Of a stretch of DNA of 64,000 nucleotides, positions 9,261 to 19,200 are shown one piece after another (positions within the stretch are counted from its first letter, which is position 1; every line of letters starts with the position of its first letter). The notes beneath the pieces were generated by a model. The model made no database searches. It worked only from the letters and a program-made list of their open reading frames with translations, and had not been told where the DNA came from. This DNA is from Arthrobacter sp. StoSoilB19. Its GTDB lineage: Bacteria > Actinomycetota > Actinomycetes > Actinomycetales > Micrococcaceae. The translations under genes were made by a program, and so were the position numbers. Location of the stretch: the NCBI RefSeq assembly GCF_019977275.1, contig NZ_AP024650.1, positions 2,728,001 through 2,792,000 of the forward strand. The letters are read 5' to 3'.

Positions 9261-9913
9261 ACCTCCACGGACTCGCGGGCGGCCAGGTGCCTGTATTCGG
9301 TGCCGTACTTGGCGCCGATCCGCTTGACATGGCCTTCAACGATGCCCAGGCCGTTGTCGTTGAGCAGGCCGTCATGGATCTGGAAGGCGCGCGGCGCCCG
9401 CACACCGATGACGAAGTCCACAACCTCGGCGGACTTGCTCCACGGCGCGTGCAGCGGGACCAGGAGCGTCTGGACCTGGATTCCGTCCGGGATGATGAAC
9501 GAGTCCCCCGGGTGGTACACGTTTCCGTCTACCAGGAAACCGATGTTGGCAACCACCGGGATCTGCGGGTGGATCAGGGCGTGCTGGCCGCCGAAGCTGC
9601 GGATGTCGAAGCCGGCGGCCTGGAAGGATTGGCCGGGTTCCACCGTATGGATGCGGTCTGCCGCGGCGGCGGCTTCCCGGCGCAGTTGCCCGGCCACGCC
9701 CCCGGGGGCATACAGCGCCAGGCCCGGATCTCCTTCGAGTGCGGCCACCACGGCCTTGCTGTCAAGATGGTCTGCGTGTTCGTGGGTCACCAGGACTGCT
9801 TGCGCCCCTGACAGCGCCTCGGCTGATTCGGAGAAGGTGCCGGGGTCCAGTACCAGGATGCGGCCTTCCTTCTCGAGCCGGATACAGGCGTGGGTGTACT
9901 TGGTCAGCTTCAT
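9257..9913 (-). CDS. Metallo-beta-lactamase-fold hydrolase (UPF0173-like)
   Basis: The 218-residue protein has the metal-binding motif HEHADH at residues 44-49 (HxHxDH), later His residues in GGQHALIHP, and HPGDSF. It belongs to the small single-domain MBL-fold hydrolases often annotated UPF0173. These bind two metal ions and have mostly unknown substrates. It is transcribed divergently from the Fur-family gene. It is probably cytoplasmic, since no signal peptide is visible. Confidence 0.88.
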   Translation of the reverse strand: MKLTKYTHACIRLEKEGRILVLDPGTFSESAEALSGAQAVLVTHEHADHLDSKAVVAALEGDPGLALYAPGGVAGQLRREAAAAADRIHTVEPGQSFQAAGFDIRSFGGQHALIHPQIPVVANIGFLVDGNVYHPGDSFIIPDGIQVQTLLVPLHAPWSKSAEVVDFVIGVRAPRAFQIHDGLLNDNGLGIVEGHVKRIGAKYGTEYRHLAARESVEV

Positions 9914-10030
9914 AGCGCCAGCCTAGGGTCCGCCCCGGAAGCCTGTCCACGGACCCTGTCCTGCACTCCGGCCCATGAAGCTCCGGCTGGTAATCTTGGT
10001 GTTTGCCCCCCCACGGAAGCGAGTTCGTCC

Positions 10031-10492
10031 ATGCCGATCGGCGTCAAGGCTGATTCCGCCGCCCCATCCCCGGCAGGAGGCGGCAGGGAACAGCGCGTTA
10101 CCAAGCAGCGCAAGGCCGTCAGTGCGGCCCTGGACCACCTGGACGACTTCGTCAGCACGCAGGAGCTGTACCGCATCCTGCAGAACCAGGGCGTGTCCGT
10201 GTCATTGGCCACTGCCTACCGGATCCTGCAGTCACTCGCCGATGAGGGACTGGTGGATGTGCTGCGCAATGGCGACGGCGAGGCCGTGTACCGGCGCTGT
10301 GCGGTGACCGCGCATCACCACCACCTGCTGTGCAGGAACTGCGGAAAGGCGGTGGAGGTGGAGGCACCCGCCGTCGAAACGTGGGCGGTGCGCACGGCCG
10401 CCGAGCATGGGTTCACCGAGGTGGACCATACCGTGGAGATTTTCGGCCTGTGCCCTGACTGCACCGCCCTTAAGGCTGCCGGGAAGCTGTAA
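10031..10492 (+). CDS. zur: Fur-family metalloregulator, probably Zur
   Basis: A 153-residue Fur-fold repressor with a winged helix (about residues 25-85), a metal-site histidine run (His95-98) and the paired structural cysteines Cys101/Cys104 and Cys141/Cys144. The neighbouring znuABC-type transporter argues that it senses zinc. The ATG at 10031 was chosen because upstream in-frame codons add an unlikely basic tail. Its 3' end overlaps the 3' end of znuB by 23 bp. A candidate operator lies in front of znuA. Zur rather than Fur is inference from context. Confidence 0.88.
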   Translation: MPIGVKADSAAPSPAGGGREQRVTKQRKAVSAALDHLDDFVSTQELYRILQNQGVSVSLATAYRILQSLADEGLVDVLRNGDGEAVYRRCAVTAHHHHLLCRNCGKAVEVEAPAVETWAVRTAAEHGFTEVDHTVEIFGLCPDCTALKAAGKL

Positions 10493-11354
10493 GGACCCGC
10501 CCGTTGATGCCGCGCGCGGCGCGCACGGAGCTGATGGCGCGGCAGGCCACGTAGATCAGGAACGACAACGTGGTGACGTAGGGGCTGATGGGGATCCGTC
10601 CGCCCAGTGCCAGCAGGATTCCGCCCACCGTTGCGGTGACAGCAAAAACGACGCTCAGGACCACCGCCGCAACCGGCGACGACGTGACCCGCAGGGCCGC
10701 GGCCGCCGGCGTAATCAGCAGCGCAAGCACCAGCAGGGCGCCGACCACCTGGATGGACAAGGCCACACTGACGCCCAGGAGGACCATGAAGACGAGGGCC
10801 AGCGTGCGGACCGGGACTCCCCGCGCCTCGGCGAGTTCGGGATCCACGCTGGCGAAGGTGAGCGGCCGCCAGATGGACACCAGCACCAGCATCACCACGA
10901 CAGCGGTCCCGGCGAGGGCCTGGAGCTGGACGGTGTCCACGGAAACGATTTGCCCGGTGAGGAGCCCGAACTTGTTTGCGGCCCGGCCCTGGTACAGGGA
11001 CAGGAACAGGATTCCGAGTCCCAGGCCGAACGGCATGATCACGCCGATGGTTGAGTTCTTGTCCCTGGCCCGGACACCCATCAGGCCCAGCAGCAGCGCT
11101 GCCGCCACCGATCCTATGAGCGAGCCAAAAACCACGTCCGCACCGACCAGCAGGGCGAAGGCGGCGCCGGCGAAGGAAAGTTCGGAGATGCCGTGGACCG
11201 CGAAAGCGAGGTCCCGCTTCATGACGAACGTGCCCACCAGGCCGCCAAGGAGCCCCAGGATGGCGCCCGCCCAGATTGAGTTCTGGACCAGGACCAGCAG
11301 TTCGCCGTAGTTGTCGAAGTTGAAGATGGCACCGAGGATGCTGTCGGCGTCCAT
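10470..11354 (-). CDS. znuB: Zinc/manganese ABC transporter permease (ZnuB-like)
   Basis: The 294-residue protein is strongly hydrophobic with about eight membrane helices, typical of the ABC-3 permease family that moves Zn(II) or Mn(II). Its ATG overlaps the stop of the ATPase gene (TAATG), so the two are translationally coupled. The C-terminal residues are encoded across the tail of the convergent regulator gene. Metal choice is inferred from the Zur-like neighbour and the His/Asp-rich loop in the binding protein. Confidence 0.92.
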   Translation of the reverse strand: MDADSILGAIFNFDNYGELLVLVQNSIWAGAILGLLGGLVGTFVMKRDLAFAVHGISELSFAGAAFALLVGADVVFGSLIGSVAAALLLGLMGVRARDKNSTIGVIMPFGLGLGILFLSLYQGRAANKFGLLTGQIVSVDTVQLQALAGTAVVVMLVLVSIWRPLTFASVDPELAEARGVPVRTLALVFMVLLGVSVALSIQVVGALLVLALLITPAAAALRVTSSPVAAVVLSVVFAVTATVGGILLALGGRIPISPYVTTLSFLIYVACRAISSVRAARGINGRVLTASRQP

Positions 11355-12169
11355 TACGCTGCCTCCCCTGCCAGGGCGTCAGCCTCGGCGTGGTGGTGGG
11401 TGGTGGCATCGGGCAGGCCAACGACGACGATCCGGCCGTTGGCGTGGATCACCTCCACCTGGGTGCCGTAGAGGTCGGAGAGCACTTCCGTGGTCATGAC
11501 CTCTTCCGGCGTCCCCACCCGGAACCGTCCCCCTGCCAGGTACAGGACCCGGTCCACGTAGTCGATGATGGGGTTGATTTCGTGGGTAACGAAGACAACG
11601 GCGCTGTTGTGTTCGCGGCTTTGTTTGTTGATCAGGGCGCTGACTGCCTGCTGGTGGTGCAGGTCAAGGGACAACAGCGGCTCATCGCAGAGCAGGACCT
11701 GCGGATCAGTTGCCAGTGCCTGCGCCACGCGGAGCCGCTGTTGCTCCCCGCCGGAGAGCTGGCCAACGGGGACCTTGGCGTAGTCGGAGGCGCCCACCAG
11801 TTCCAGGAGCTGGTCCACCCTGCGGTTTGTCTTGCCGGCCGACAACCGGATGCCCCACCGGTGCCCGTCGACTCCCAGGGCCACCAGATCGCGGGCACGC
11901 AGGGGCGTGTCCTGCGGAAACGACTTCTGTTGTGGAATGTAGCCGATCAGGTTGCTGCCGCGTTCCACGGGCCGCCCGCCCAGTAACGCTTGTCCGGAGT
12001 GCAGCTTCTGCAGGCCCAGGAGGACCTTCAGGAAACTGGTTTTGCCGCTGCCGTTGGGACCCAGCACGGCGAAGAACTCCCCGGGCCTGATGTCCAGGTC
12101 CAGATCCTCCCAAAGCGTGCGCTGACCGAACCTGAGGCACGCCCCGCTGAGGCTGACGACGGATTTCAC
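11354..12169 (-). CDS. znuC: Zinc/manganese ABC transporter ATPase (ZnuC-like)
   Basis: A 271-residue ABC ATPase: Walker A GPNGSGKTS, signature LSGGEQQRL, Walker B LLCDEPLLSLD, and the H-loop histidine in VTHEI. The GTG at 12169 is chosen because it overlaps the stop of znuA in a GTGA arrangement. A longer frame begins at 12220 inside znuA. The C-terminal extension has a TTHHHAEAD segment, a possible metal-binding tail as seen in some ZnuC proteins. It powers uptake through the adjacent permease. Confidence 0.92.
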   Translation of the reverse strand: MKSVVSLSGACLRFGQRTLWEDLDLDIRPGEFFAVLGPNGSGKTSFLKVLLGLQKLHSGQALLGGRPVERGSNLIGYIPQQKSFPQDTPLRARDLVALGVDGHRWGIRLSAGKTNRRVDQLLELVGASDYAKVPVGQLSGGEQQRLRVAQALATDPQVLLCDEPLLSLDLHHQQAVSALINKQSREHNSAVVFVTHEINPIIDYVDRVLYLAGGRFRVGTPEEVMTTEVLSDLYGTQVEVIHANGRIVVVGLPDATTHHHAEADALAGEAA

Positions 12170-13143
12170 CTGTTTGACTCCAGAATTTTGCTGACGTTGT
12201 TCACATTGTCCGTCATCCACTGCACGTAGGTCTTTCCCTCAGGCAGGGTTTCGGTGAAGTCCACCACCGGAACCCCTGCGGCTTCAGCAGCCTTCTTCAG
12301 CGCTTCCGTCTGCGGGCCCTCGGTCTGCGCGTTGTAGGCCAGCAGCCGCACTGTCCCGGACGCCACCAGGTCTGTGGCCTCCTTCATGGCGGCGGGCGGG
12401 ACGTCAGTGCCCTCCTCGATCGCGGCAGTGTAGGCCTCAGGTGTGGCGTTCTTCAGGCCCGCATCTTCGAGCAGGTAGAGGGGAACGGGTTCGGTGACCG
12501 CAACCTGTCCTCCGGCCGCCGCGCCTTTCCGGGCCTCCAGCTTGCCGTGCAGGTCTGAGAGGGAGGCCTTGAAGGCGCCTGCGTTGGCTGTGAACGTGGC
12601 GGCAGAACCGGGATCCAGCGTGCCGAGCTTCTCCGCAACGCTGTCGGCCATCCGCTCCATGGCCGGCAGGCTGTACCAGACGTGTTCGTTGAAGTTGCCG
12701 TGATCGTGCCCGCCAGGGCCTTCGGCGGCCGGCCCGGTCGAGGCGGAAGCCTCCTCCTCCGGGTGGGCAAGGCCGGAGACTTCGACGGCGGTCAGCACCG
12801 AACCGCCGTCGAGCTTGCTGCTCTCCACCAGGGTATGAAGGAAGTCGTCGTAGCCGCCGCCGTTTTCGATGACCAGCTGCGCCTTCGAAACAGTGAGGCG
12901 GTCCTGGGCGGTCGCTTCATAGGAATGCGGATCCTGGCCGGCGTTGTTGATGATCGCGGTCACGCTGACCTTATCCCCACCGATGCTCCTGGCAATGTCG
13001 CCGTACACATTCGTCGAGGCCACGACGTTGATCCCCTGCGTGGAAGCGGGCGTCCCGGACTGCTGCGGGCTGCACGCACTGAGCAGAAGGCCAAGGCCCG
13101 TCAGGGCGGCAAGGAAAGAGCTGGCAGCGGCGGTACGGCGCAC
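12166..13143 (-). CDS. znuA: Metal ABC transporter substrate-binding lipoprotein (ZnuA-like)
   Basis: A 325-residue cluster A-I solute-binding protein. The signal peptide ends in the lipobox LLLSAC with Cys24. A charged loop with GGHDHGNFNEHVW follows, typical of zinc binders, then the conserved helical backbone. The GTG at 13143 has a TGAGG ribosome site and gives a normal lipoprotein signal. The longer frame to 13323 does not. It is the first gene of znuA-znuC-znuB and captures metal outside the membrane. Confidence 0.92.
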   Translation of the reverse strand: MRRTAAASSFLAALTGLGLLLSACSPQQSGTPASTQGINVVASTNVYGDIARSIGGDKVSVTAIINNAGQDPHSYEATAQDRLTVSKAQLVIENGGGYDDFLHTLVESSKLDGGSVLTAVEVSGLAHPEEEASASTGPAAEGPGGHDHGNFNEHVWYSLPAMERMADSVAEKLGTLDPGSAATFTANAGAFKASLSDLHGKLEARKGAAAGGQVAVTEPVPLYLLEDAGLKNATPEAYTAAIEEGTDVPPAAMKEATDLVASGTVRLLAYNAQTEGPQTEALKKAAEAAGVPVVDFTETLPEGKTYVQWMTDNVNNVSKILESNR

Positions 13144-13191
13144 GGAAAACCTCAGTTCACGCAGATGGGGAGGACGACAGTGCAAGCCTAT

Positions 13192-13220
13192 ACCTAAATG
13201 CGAATGATTCCTATTTAGGT
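13192..13220. promoter_or_regulatory. Inverted-repeat operator upstream of znuA, candidate Zur box
   Basis: The perfect 8-bp arms ACCTAAAT (13192-13199) and ATTTAGGT (13213-13220) enclose a 13-bp AT-rich core containing GAATGATTCC. The site is 49-77 bp upstream of the znuA GTG and touches the end of the CNNM-protein gene. AT-rich palindromes with an AATCATT-like core are typical of Zur and Fur operators. Assignment to Zur is inference. Confidence 0.5.
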
Positions 13221-14290
13221 CAATTTCCGTTCGGCTGGCCCAACCGGCGGATTCCGGTGGCCTGCGTCGCGTCCCGGATTTCACCGACGAGCTGTTCGAT
13301 GACGTCCTCAAGGAAGAGCACACCCCGCGTCTTGCCGTCCGGGCCGATCACGCGTGCAAGGTGGGATCCCGTGCGCTGCATGACGGACATGGCTTTTTCG
13401 ATCTCGTCCCCCAGCGCCAGGTTGGCCAGCGAGCGGATGCGGCTCTCGGCAATCGGCAGTTCGTAGGCGGACTCCGGAATGGACAGCACATCCTTCACGT
13501 GGAGGTAGCCGTAGAGCATGTCGTCGTCATCAAGCATGGGAAACCGGGAGAATCCCGTACGGCTGACGGCCTTTTCAAACTCCACCGGAGTGGTGGAAGC
13601 CCCCAGCATGACCAGCTTCCCGAGCGGCACCATGATGTCCTCCGCCGTGTGCTCCGAGAACTCCAGGGCACCGGTAATGAGCCCGGCGTCGTCGTCCACC
13701 AGGCCGTGGCGGGTGGACTCCTGGACGATCGACTGCACCTCCTCCAGCGTGAAGGAGGACGTCACCTCATCCTTGGGCTCGATCCGCATCAGCTTAAGGA
13801 TGTAGTTGGCGGACCAGTTGAGGACTGAAATCACCGGATGGACCAGCCGCGAGATGAACAGCAGCGGCGGGGCCAGGAGCAGCGCGGCCTTGTCCGCCAC
13901 GGACACCGAGATGTTCTTGGGCACCATCTCGCCGAATGTGACGTGGAGGAAGGTCACCAGCATCAGGGCCACGGCGAAGGCCGCGACGTCCGCAGCTTCC
14001 GCCGGCAGGCCCACCGTCTCGATGGGGACGGCAAGCAGGTGGTGGATTGCCGGCTCGGCCACCAGCAGGATCAGCAGGGAGCAGACGGTGATGCCAAGCT
14101 GCGCGCAGGCCAGCATCAAGGACACGTTCTCCATGGCGCGCAGGGTTGTCTGGGCGCGCTTGGATCCGGTGTCGGCCAAAGGCTCAATCTGGCTGCGGCG
14201 CGCTGACATGATGGCGAACTCAGCCGCCACGAAAAAGGCATTGCCCAGCAGGAGCAAGCCCAGCCAGAGGATGCCCGCCCAGTCGCTCAT
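13220..14290 (-). CDS. CNNM/CBS-domain membrane protein (hemolysin-C/CorC-like), short form
   Basis: The 356-residue protein has an N-terminal CNNM transmembrane domain with about four helices (to about residue 190) including FGEMVPKNISV, followed by a CBS pair (about 200-340). It lacks the C-terminal CorC/HlyC domain present in its upstream partner. Such proteins are linked to divalent cation (Mg/Co) transport or regulation; the old hemolysin label is historical. The start ATG overlaps the end of the partner gene by 4 bp. The pair is probably one operon and may work as a heteromer. Confidence 0.9.
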   Translation of the reverse strand: MSDWAGILWLGLLLLGNAFFVAAEFAIMSARRSQIEPLADTGSKRAQTTLRAMENVSLMLACAQLGITVCSLLILLVAEPAIHHLLAVPIETVGLPAEAADVAAFAVALMLVTFLHVTFGEMVPKNISVSVADKAALLLAPPLLFISRLVHPVISVLNWSANYILKLMRIEPKDEVTSSFTLEEVQSIVQESTRHGLVDDDAGLITGALEFSEHTAEDIMVPLGKLVMLGASTTPVEFEKAVSRTGFSRFPMLDDDDMLYGYLHVKDVLSIPESAYELPIAESRIRSLANLALGDEIEKAMSVMQRTGSHLARVIGPDGKTRGVLFLEDVIEQLVGEIRDATQATGIRRLGQPNGN

Positions 14291-15621
14291 GGCTTGCTCC
14301 TGTCATTGGGGTCCTGTGCAGCCGGTTGATCCGCCGGATGGAAGCAGATGCGGTCGATTCTCCGGCCGTCCATCCTGGTAACGCTGAGCGTTCCGCCGCC
14401 CACCGGGACGGAGTCCCCCACCACGGCGATCCGGCCGAGTTTGCTCATGACGTAGCCGCCCACGGTCTCGTAGGCCGCTTCGTCCGGAACACTCAGCCCC
14501 GGGATCTGTTCGGACAACTCGTCCGGACGGAGGAGCCCGGGAAAGTACCAGTCGCCGGAGGCGCTTTGCAGTAGCCCCGGACGGACCTTGTCGTGCTCGT
14601 CCGCCACCTCGCCCACGATTTCCTCCACCAGGTCCTCAAGGGTGGCGATGCCTGCCGTACCCCCGTATTCATCAAGCACGACGGCCAGCTGGAGGTTTCC
14701 CTCGCGGAGCTCGGCCAGGAGTGCATCAAGGTGGATGGTCTCGGGCACCCGCAGTACCTCGGTCATGATGGCGCCCGCTTCAAGGTTGCGGCGCCGGTCC
14801 CACGGAACGGCGACGGCCTTCTTGACGTGCACCAGTCCGCGGATGTCGTCGGCGGACTCGCCAATAACCGGGAACCGGGAGTACCCGGTCCTGCGTGCCG
14901 CCTCCACCACGTCGGAAACCGGCTGGTCGGCGTCGATTGTCTCGAGCCGGATGCGCGGCGTCATGACGTCCGCGGCCGTCCGCGTTGAGAAATTCAGGGT
15001 GCGGGCGATGAAGTTGGCAGTCCCGGCGTCGAGCGTTCCCATCGCAGCCGACCTGCGGACCAGCGAGGCAAGCTCCGCCGGAGTCCGCGCGCCGGAAATT
15101 TCTTCCTTGGCTTCCAGCCCGAAAACGTTCAGGACCTTGTTGGAAAAGCCGTTCAGGACAAGGATGGCCGGTTTGAAGATCGCCGTGAAGATCAGCTGCG
15201 GCCGGGCCAGCGCCCGGCCCACGGGGAACGACAGCGCGATCGCCATGTTCTTGGGCACCAGCTCACCCAGGAGCATGGACAGCAGCGTAGCCAGCACCAT
15301 GGCGAGGATGAGGGAGATGGACTGCACGGCCACGGCGGGAAGTCCGACGGCGGCCAGCGGCGCCTCGAGGAGGTGGCCAACCGAGGGTTCCATGACGTAG
15401 CCGGTGAGCAGCGTGGTCAGGGTGATGCCGAGTTGGCAGCTGGACAGCTGTGTTGACAGCGATTTGAGGCAGGTGAGCAACGGCACAGCGCCGCTGTCCC
15501 CGTCGTCAATGGCACGCTGGACGGTGGATTGGTCCAAAGCGATGAGGGAAAACTCGACGGCCACAAAGAATCCGGTGCCGGCGATCAGCAGCAGGCCTGC
15601 TGCCAGGAGGAGCCACTCCAT
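14287..15621 (-). CDS. CNNM/CBS/CorC-domain membrane protein (hemolysin-C/CorC-like), long form
   Basis: The 444-residue protein contains a CNNM domain (residues 1 to about 195, with LGELVPKNMAI), two CBS motifs (about 210-340, ending DEYGGTAGIATLEDLVEEIVGE) and a CorC/HlyC transporter-associated domain (about 355-435). It is the full-length paralogue of the next gene and is encoded first, with a 4-bp overlap. A role in divalent-cation homeostasis is inferred from the family. Confidence 0.92.
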   Translation of the reverse strand: MEWLLLAAGLLLIAGTGFFVAVEFSLIALDQSTVQRAIDDGDSGAVPLLTCLKSLSTQLSSCQLGITLTTLLTGYVMEPSVGHLLEAPLAAVGLPAVAVQSISLILAMVLATLLSMLLGELVPKNMAIALSFPVGRALARPQLIFTAIFKPAILVLNGFSNKVLNVFGLEAKEEISGARTPAELASLVRRSAAMGTLDAGTANFIARTLNFSTRTAADVMTPRIRLETIDADQPVSDVVEAARRTGYSRFPVIGESADDIRGLVHVKKAVAVPWDRRRNLEAGAIMTEVLRVPETIHLDALLAELREGNLQLAVVLDEYGGTAGIATLEDLVEEIVGEVADEHDKVRPGLLQSASGDWYFPGLLRPDELSEQIPGLSVPDEAAYETVGGYVMSKLGRIAVVGDSVPVGGGTLSVTRMDGRRIDRICFHPADQPAAQDPNDRSKP

Positions 15622-16214
15622 TCAGCATCCCGCCTGGAGCGGCAGGACCGCCGGGAGCGCAGCCCACCGGACAAGGGAGGAGCTGCTTCGGCCCGGCGGA
15701 GGATGGTCGGCGGATCCCGAGGACTGGTCCGCACGGGATGCGGCAAGCTGGGCCGCTGGCTGGTGATGGGCGCGTTGTCGGGGCTTGCCGGCTCTGGGGG
15801 CGGACTGTGCGGCGCTCCTCGTGGAGCTCCGCTGACAGTGCCCAGGCCGGCACCTAGATTTACTGTCCATAAGAATTTCAGTCTACAGGAGCGGCCCCGG
15901 CCGGATGCGCGGCAGTCCGCCGCCGGGGCGGCCCGGCCTGCGGCCGCCCCAGCACTTTGCGGGGCTTCCCGGCGACCCTTGGCGCTCCAGGAGCCGGGCG
16001 TATCAGATGGCAATTCAGATGCAATTTTGGGCTCACATTCAGCCCCATGTTCGTCACTTCATGATTTGGGTCACCCTTATTGGCAGTTAACACAAGATGC
16101 TCACTAGACTTGCTAAGGGTCTGGGTTCAGAGGACGCAGAGACTGGTTCGATCGCAGTGCTGAAGCACCGGGGGGCCAAAGAGAAATCAAACTCATGGAA
16201 GAGGCGTATTTCAA
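15622..16214. other. 593-bp intergenic region between the CNNM gene and kgd
   Basis: The divergent gap holds no frame with believable protein character. The kgd-proximal 150 bp are less GC-rich and probably carry the kgd promoter; candidate hexamers such as TTGGCA near 16080 can be picked out but without a convincing partner. No strong hairpin plus T-run was seen. The region may contain a long kgd leader. Confidence 0.4.
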
Positions 16215-19200
16215 GTGCCAGAGCAGCCAAGCCACCGTCTACCAGAGGAATTTGGCGGGAACGAGTGGCTCGTTGACGAACTGTACGAGCAGTACCAACA
16301 GGACAAGAACGCCGTGGACGCCAAGTGGTGGCCGCTGTTTGAATCTTTCGACTCGGGTAACGGTTCTTCCAACAATGGAAATTCCGCGCACGCTGCCAAT
16401 CCTCCTACGCGCGAGCTGCCCGTGGTGAAGACGGCACCCGCTGCTTCGGCACCGTCGCCGGCCGCAGCCCCTGCCACTCCCCCGGCGGCACCCGCCGCCG
16501 CCCCGGCCGCCGCTCCTGCAGCAGCCCCTGCGCCGGTCAAGAAGGCCCCCGCCACGGAGGCACGCGACGGCGGCAAGAAGACCGAAGCAGGCACCGGCTC
16601 GCAGCCCATTCCGGCGCAGCTGCCCAAGAACGTCAAGGCCCCCACCGCGCCGGAGGAGGACGTCGTCTCCGTCCTCCGCGGACCTGCCAAGGCCATCGCC
16701 ACCAACATGGTCACCAGCCTTGAGGTGCCCACGGCCACCAGCGTCCGGGCGATTCCGGCCAAGCTGCTCATCGACAACCGCGTGGTCATCAACTCCAACC
16801 TGGCCCGCGCCCGCGGCGGCAAGGTCTCCTTCACGCACCTCATTGGCTACGCAGTCATCCGGGCCCTTTCCCAGTTCCCGTCGATGAACGTGTACTACGA
16901 CGAGGTGGACGGCAAGCCCGTTGCGGTCCAGCCGGCCCACGTCAACTTCGGCATCGCCATCGACATGCCCAAGCCCGACGGCACCCGCCTGCTCATGGTC
17001 CCGAACATCAAGAAGGCCGAGACCCTCAACTTCGCCGAGTTCTGGCACACGTACGAGGACCTCATCAAGCGCGCCCGCAACGGCAAGCTCACCGCCGAGG
17101 ACCACCAGGGCACCACTGTCTCCCTGACCAACCCCGGCGGCATCGGCACCGTGCACTCAGTGCCGCGCCTTTCCAAGGGCCAGGCGGCCATCATCGGCGT
17201 CGGCGCCCTTGACTACCCGGCCGAATTCCAGGGTGCCAGCGAAAAGATCATCGCCCACAATGCCATCAGCAAGGTCCTCACCCTGACCTCGACGTATGAC
17301 CACCGCGTCATCCAGGGCGCCGGCAGCGGCGAGTTCCTCAAGCTGGTGCACCAGCTGCTGCTGGGCGCACAGAACTTCTACGACGAGATCTTCGAAGCCC
17401 TCCGCATCCCCTACGAGCCTGTCCGCTGGAGTGCGGACCTGCAGGTGGATCCGGCTGACGAGATCAACAAGGTTGCCAGGATCCAGCAGCTGATCCACTC
17501 CTTCCGCGTACGCGGCCACCTCATGGCGGATACCGATCCGCTGGAGTACGTGCAGCGCAAGCACCCGGACCTCGACGTCCTCACCTACGGCCTGACCCTC
17601 TGGGACCTGGACCGCGAATGGCCCACGGGCGGCTTCGGCGGCAAGCCGATGCTGAAGTTCCGCGACATCCTCGGAGTCCTGCGGGATGCCTACTGCCGCA
17701 CCACCGGCATCGAATACATGCACATCCAGGAGCCTGCCGAGCGCAAGTGGTTCCAGGACCAGCTGGAACACCCCTACTCCAAGCCCAGCCGGGAAGAGCA
17801 GCTGCGGATCGTCTCCAAGCTGAACGCGGCCGAGGCCTTCGAAACCTTCCTGCAGACCAAGTTCGTGGGGCAGAAGCGCTTCTCGCTGGAAGGCGGCGAG
17901 TCCCTGATTCCGTTGCTGGACGCAATTATGTCCGATGCAGCCGATGACGGCCTGGACGAGGTTGCCATCGGCATGGCCCACCGCGGCCGCCTCAACGTCC
18001 TGACGAACATCGCCGGCAAGACCTACGCACAGGTGTTCCGCGAATTCGAAGGCACGCAGGATCCGCGCTCCGTCCAGGGCTCCGGCGACGTCAAGTACCA
18101 TCTGGGCACCGAAGGTACCTTCACCTCGGACACCGGCAAGGAGACCAAGGTCTACCTCGCCGCCAACCCGTCCCACCTGGAAGCCGTGGACTCCGTCCTC
18201 GAGGGCATTGTCAGGGCCAAGCAGGACCGCCTTGACCAGGGCGAGTCGTTCCCCGTCCTGCCCATCATGGTCCACGGCGACGCTGCCTTCGCCGGCCAGG
18301 GCGTGGTTGCGGAAACGCTCAACCTGTCCCAGCTGCGCGGTTACCGCACCGGTGGAACCATCCACATCGTGGTCAACAACCAGGTCGGCTTCACCACCGC
18401 CCCGTCGTCGTCGCGCTCATCCACGTACTCCACGGACGTTGCCAAGATGATCCAGGCACCGGTCTTCCACGTGAACGGCGACGACCCCGAGGCTGTGGTC
18501 CGTATCGGCCAGCTCGCCTACGAATTCCGCCAGCGCTTCCACAAGGACGTCGTCATCGACATGGTGTGCTACCGCCGCCGGGGCCACAACGAGGGTGACG
18601 ACCCCTCGATGACCCAGCCGCTGATGTACAACCTGATCGAGGCCAAGCGCTCCGTCCGCAAGCTGTACACGGAGTCGCTCATCGGCCGCGGGGACATTAC
18701 CGAGGAAGAAGCCGAGCAGCTGCTCCGCGACTACCAGGAACGGCTGGAGCGGGTCTTCGCCGAGACCCACGCCGCCCAGACCTCCCCCATCCCGATCGTG
18801 ACCGCGGATTCCGCTGCCGTGTCCGACATCGAGCGGCCCATGGCCCAGCAGTCCGATTCCAGCGTCAGCGCACCGGCCTCCACGGCCATCAGCGCCGACA
18901 CCCTGGCCCGGATCGGCAAGGCACACGTCGAGATCCCCGATGGCTTTACGGTCCACCCCAAGTTGAAGCAGCTGCTGGAAAAGCGCGAGCAGATGTCCCG
19001 CGAAGGCGGCATCGACTGGGGCTTCGGCGAGATCGCAGCCTTCGGCTCCCTGATCATGGAAGGCGTCCCCGTACGCCTTGCCGGCCAGGACTCCCGCCGC
19101 GGCACCTTCGTACAGCGCCACGCCGTCTTCCACGACCGTGCCAACGGCAAGGAATGGCTGCCGCTGGGCAACCTTTCCGACGACCAGGCCAAGCTGTGGA

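Noticed and set aside
15622-16214. Open frames of 60-190 codons in the gap before kgd
   Set aside because: They lack ribosome sites, show no protein-like composition and overlap on both strands. No gene is called.
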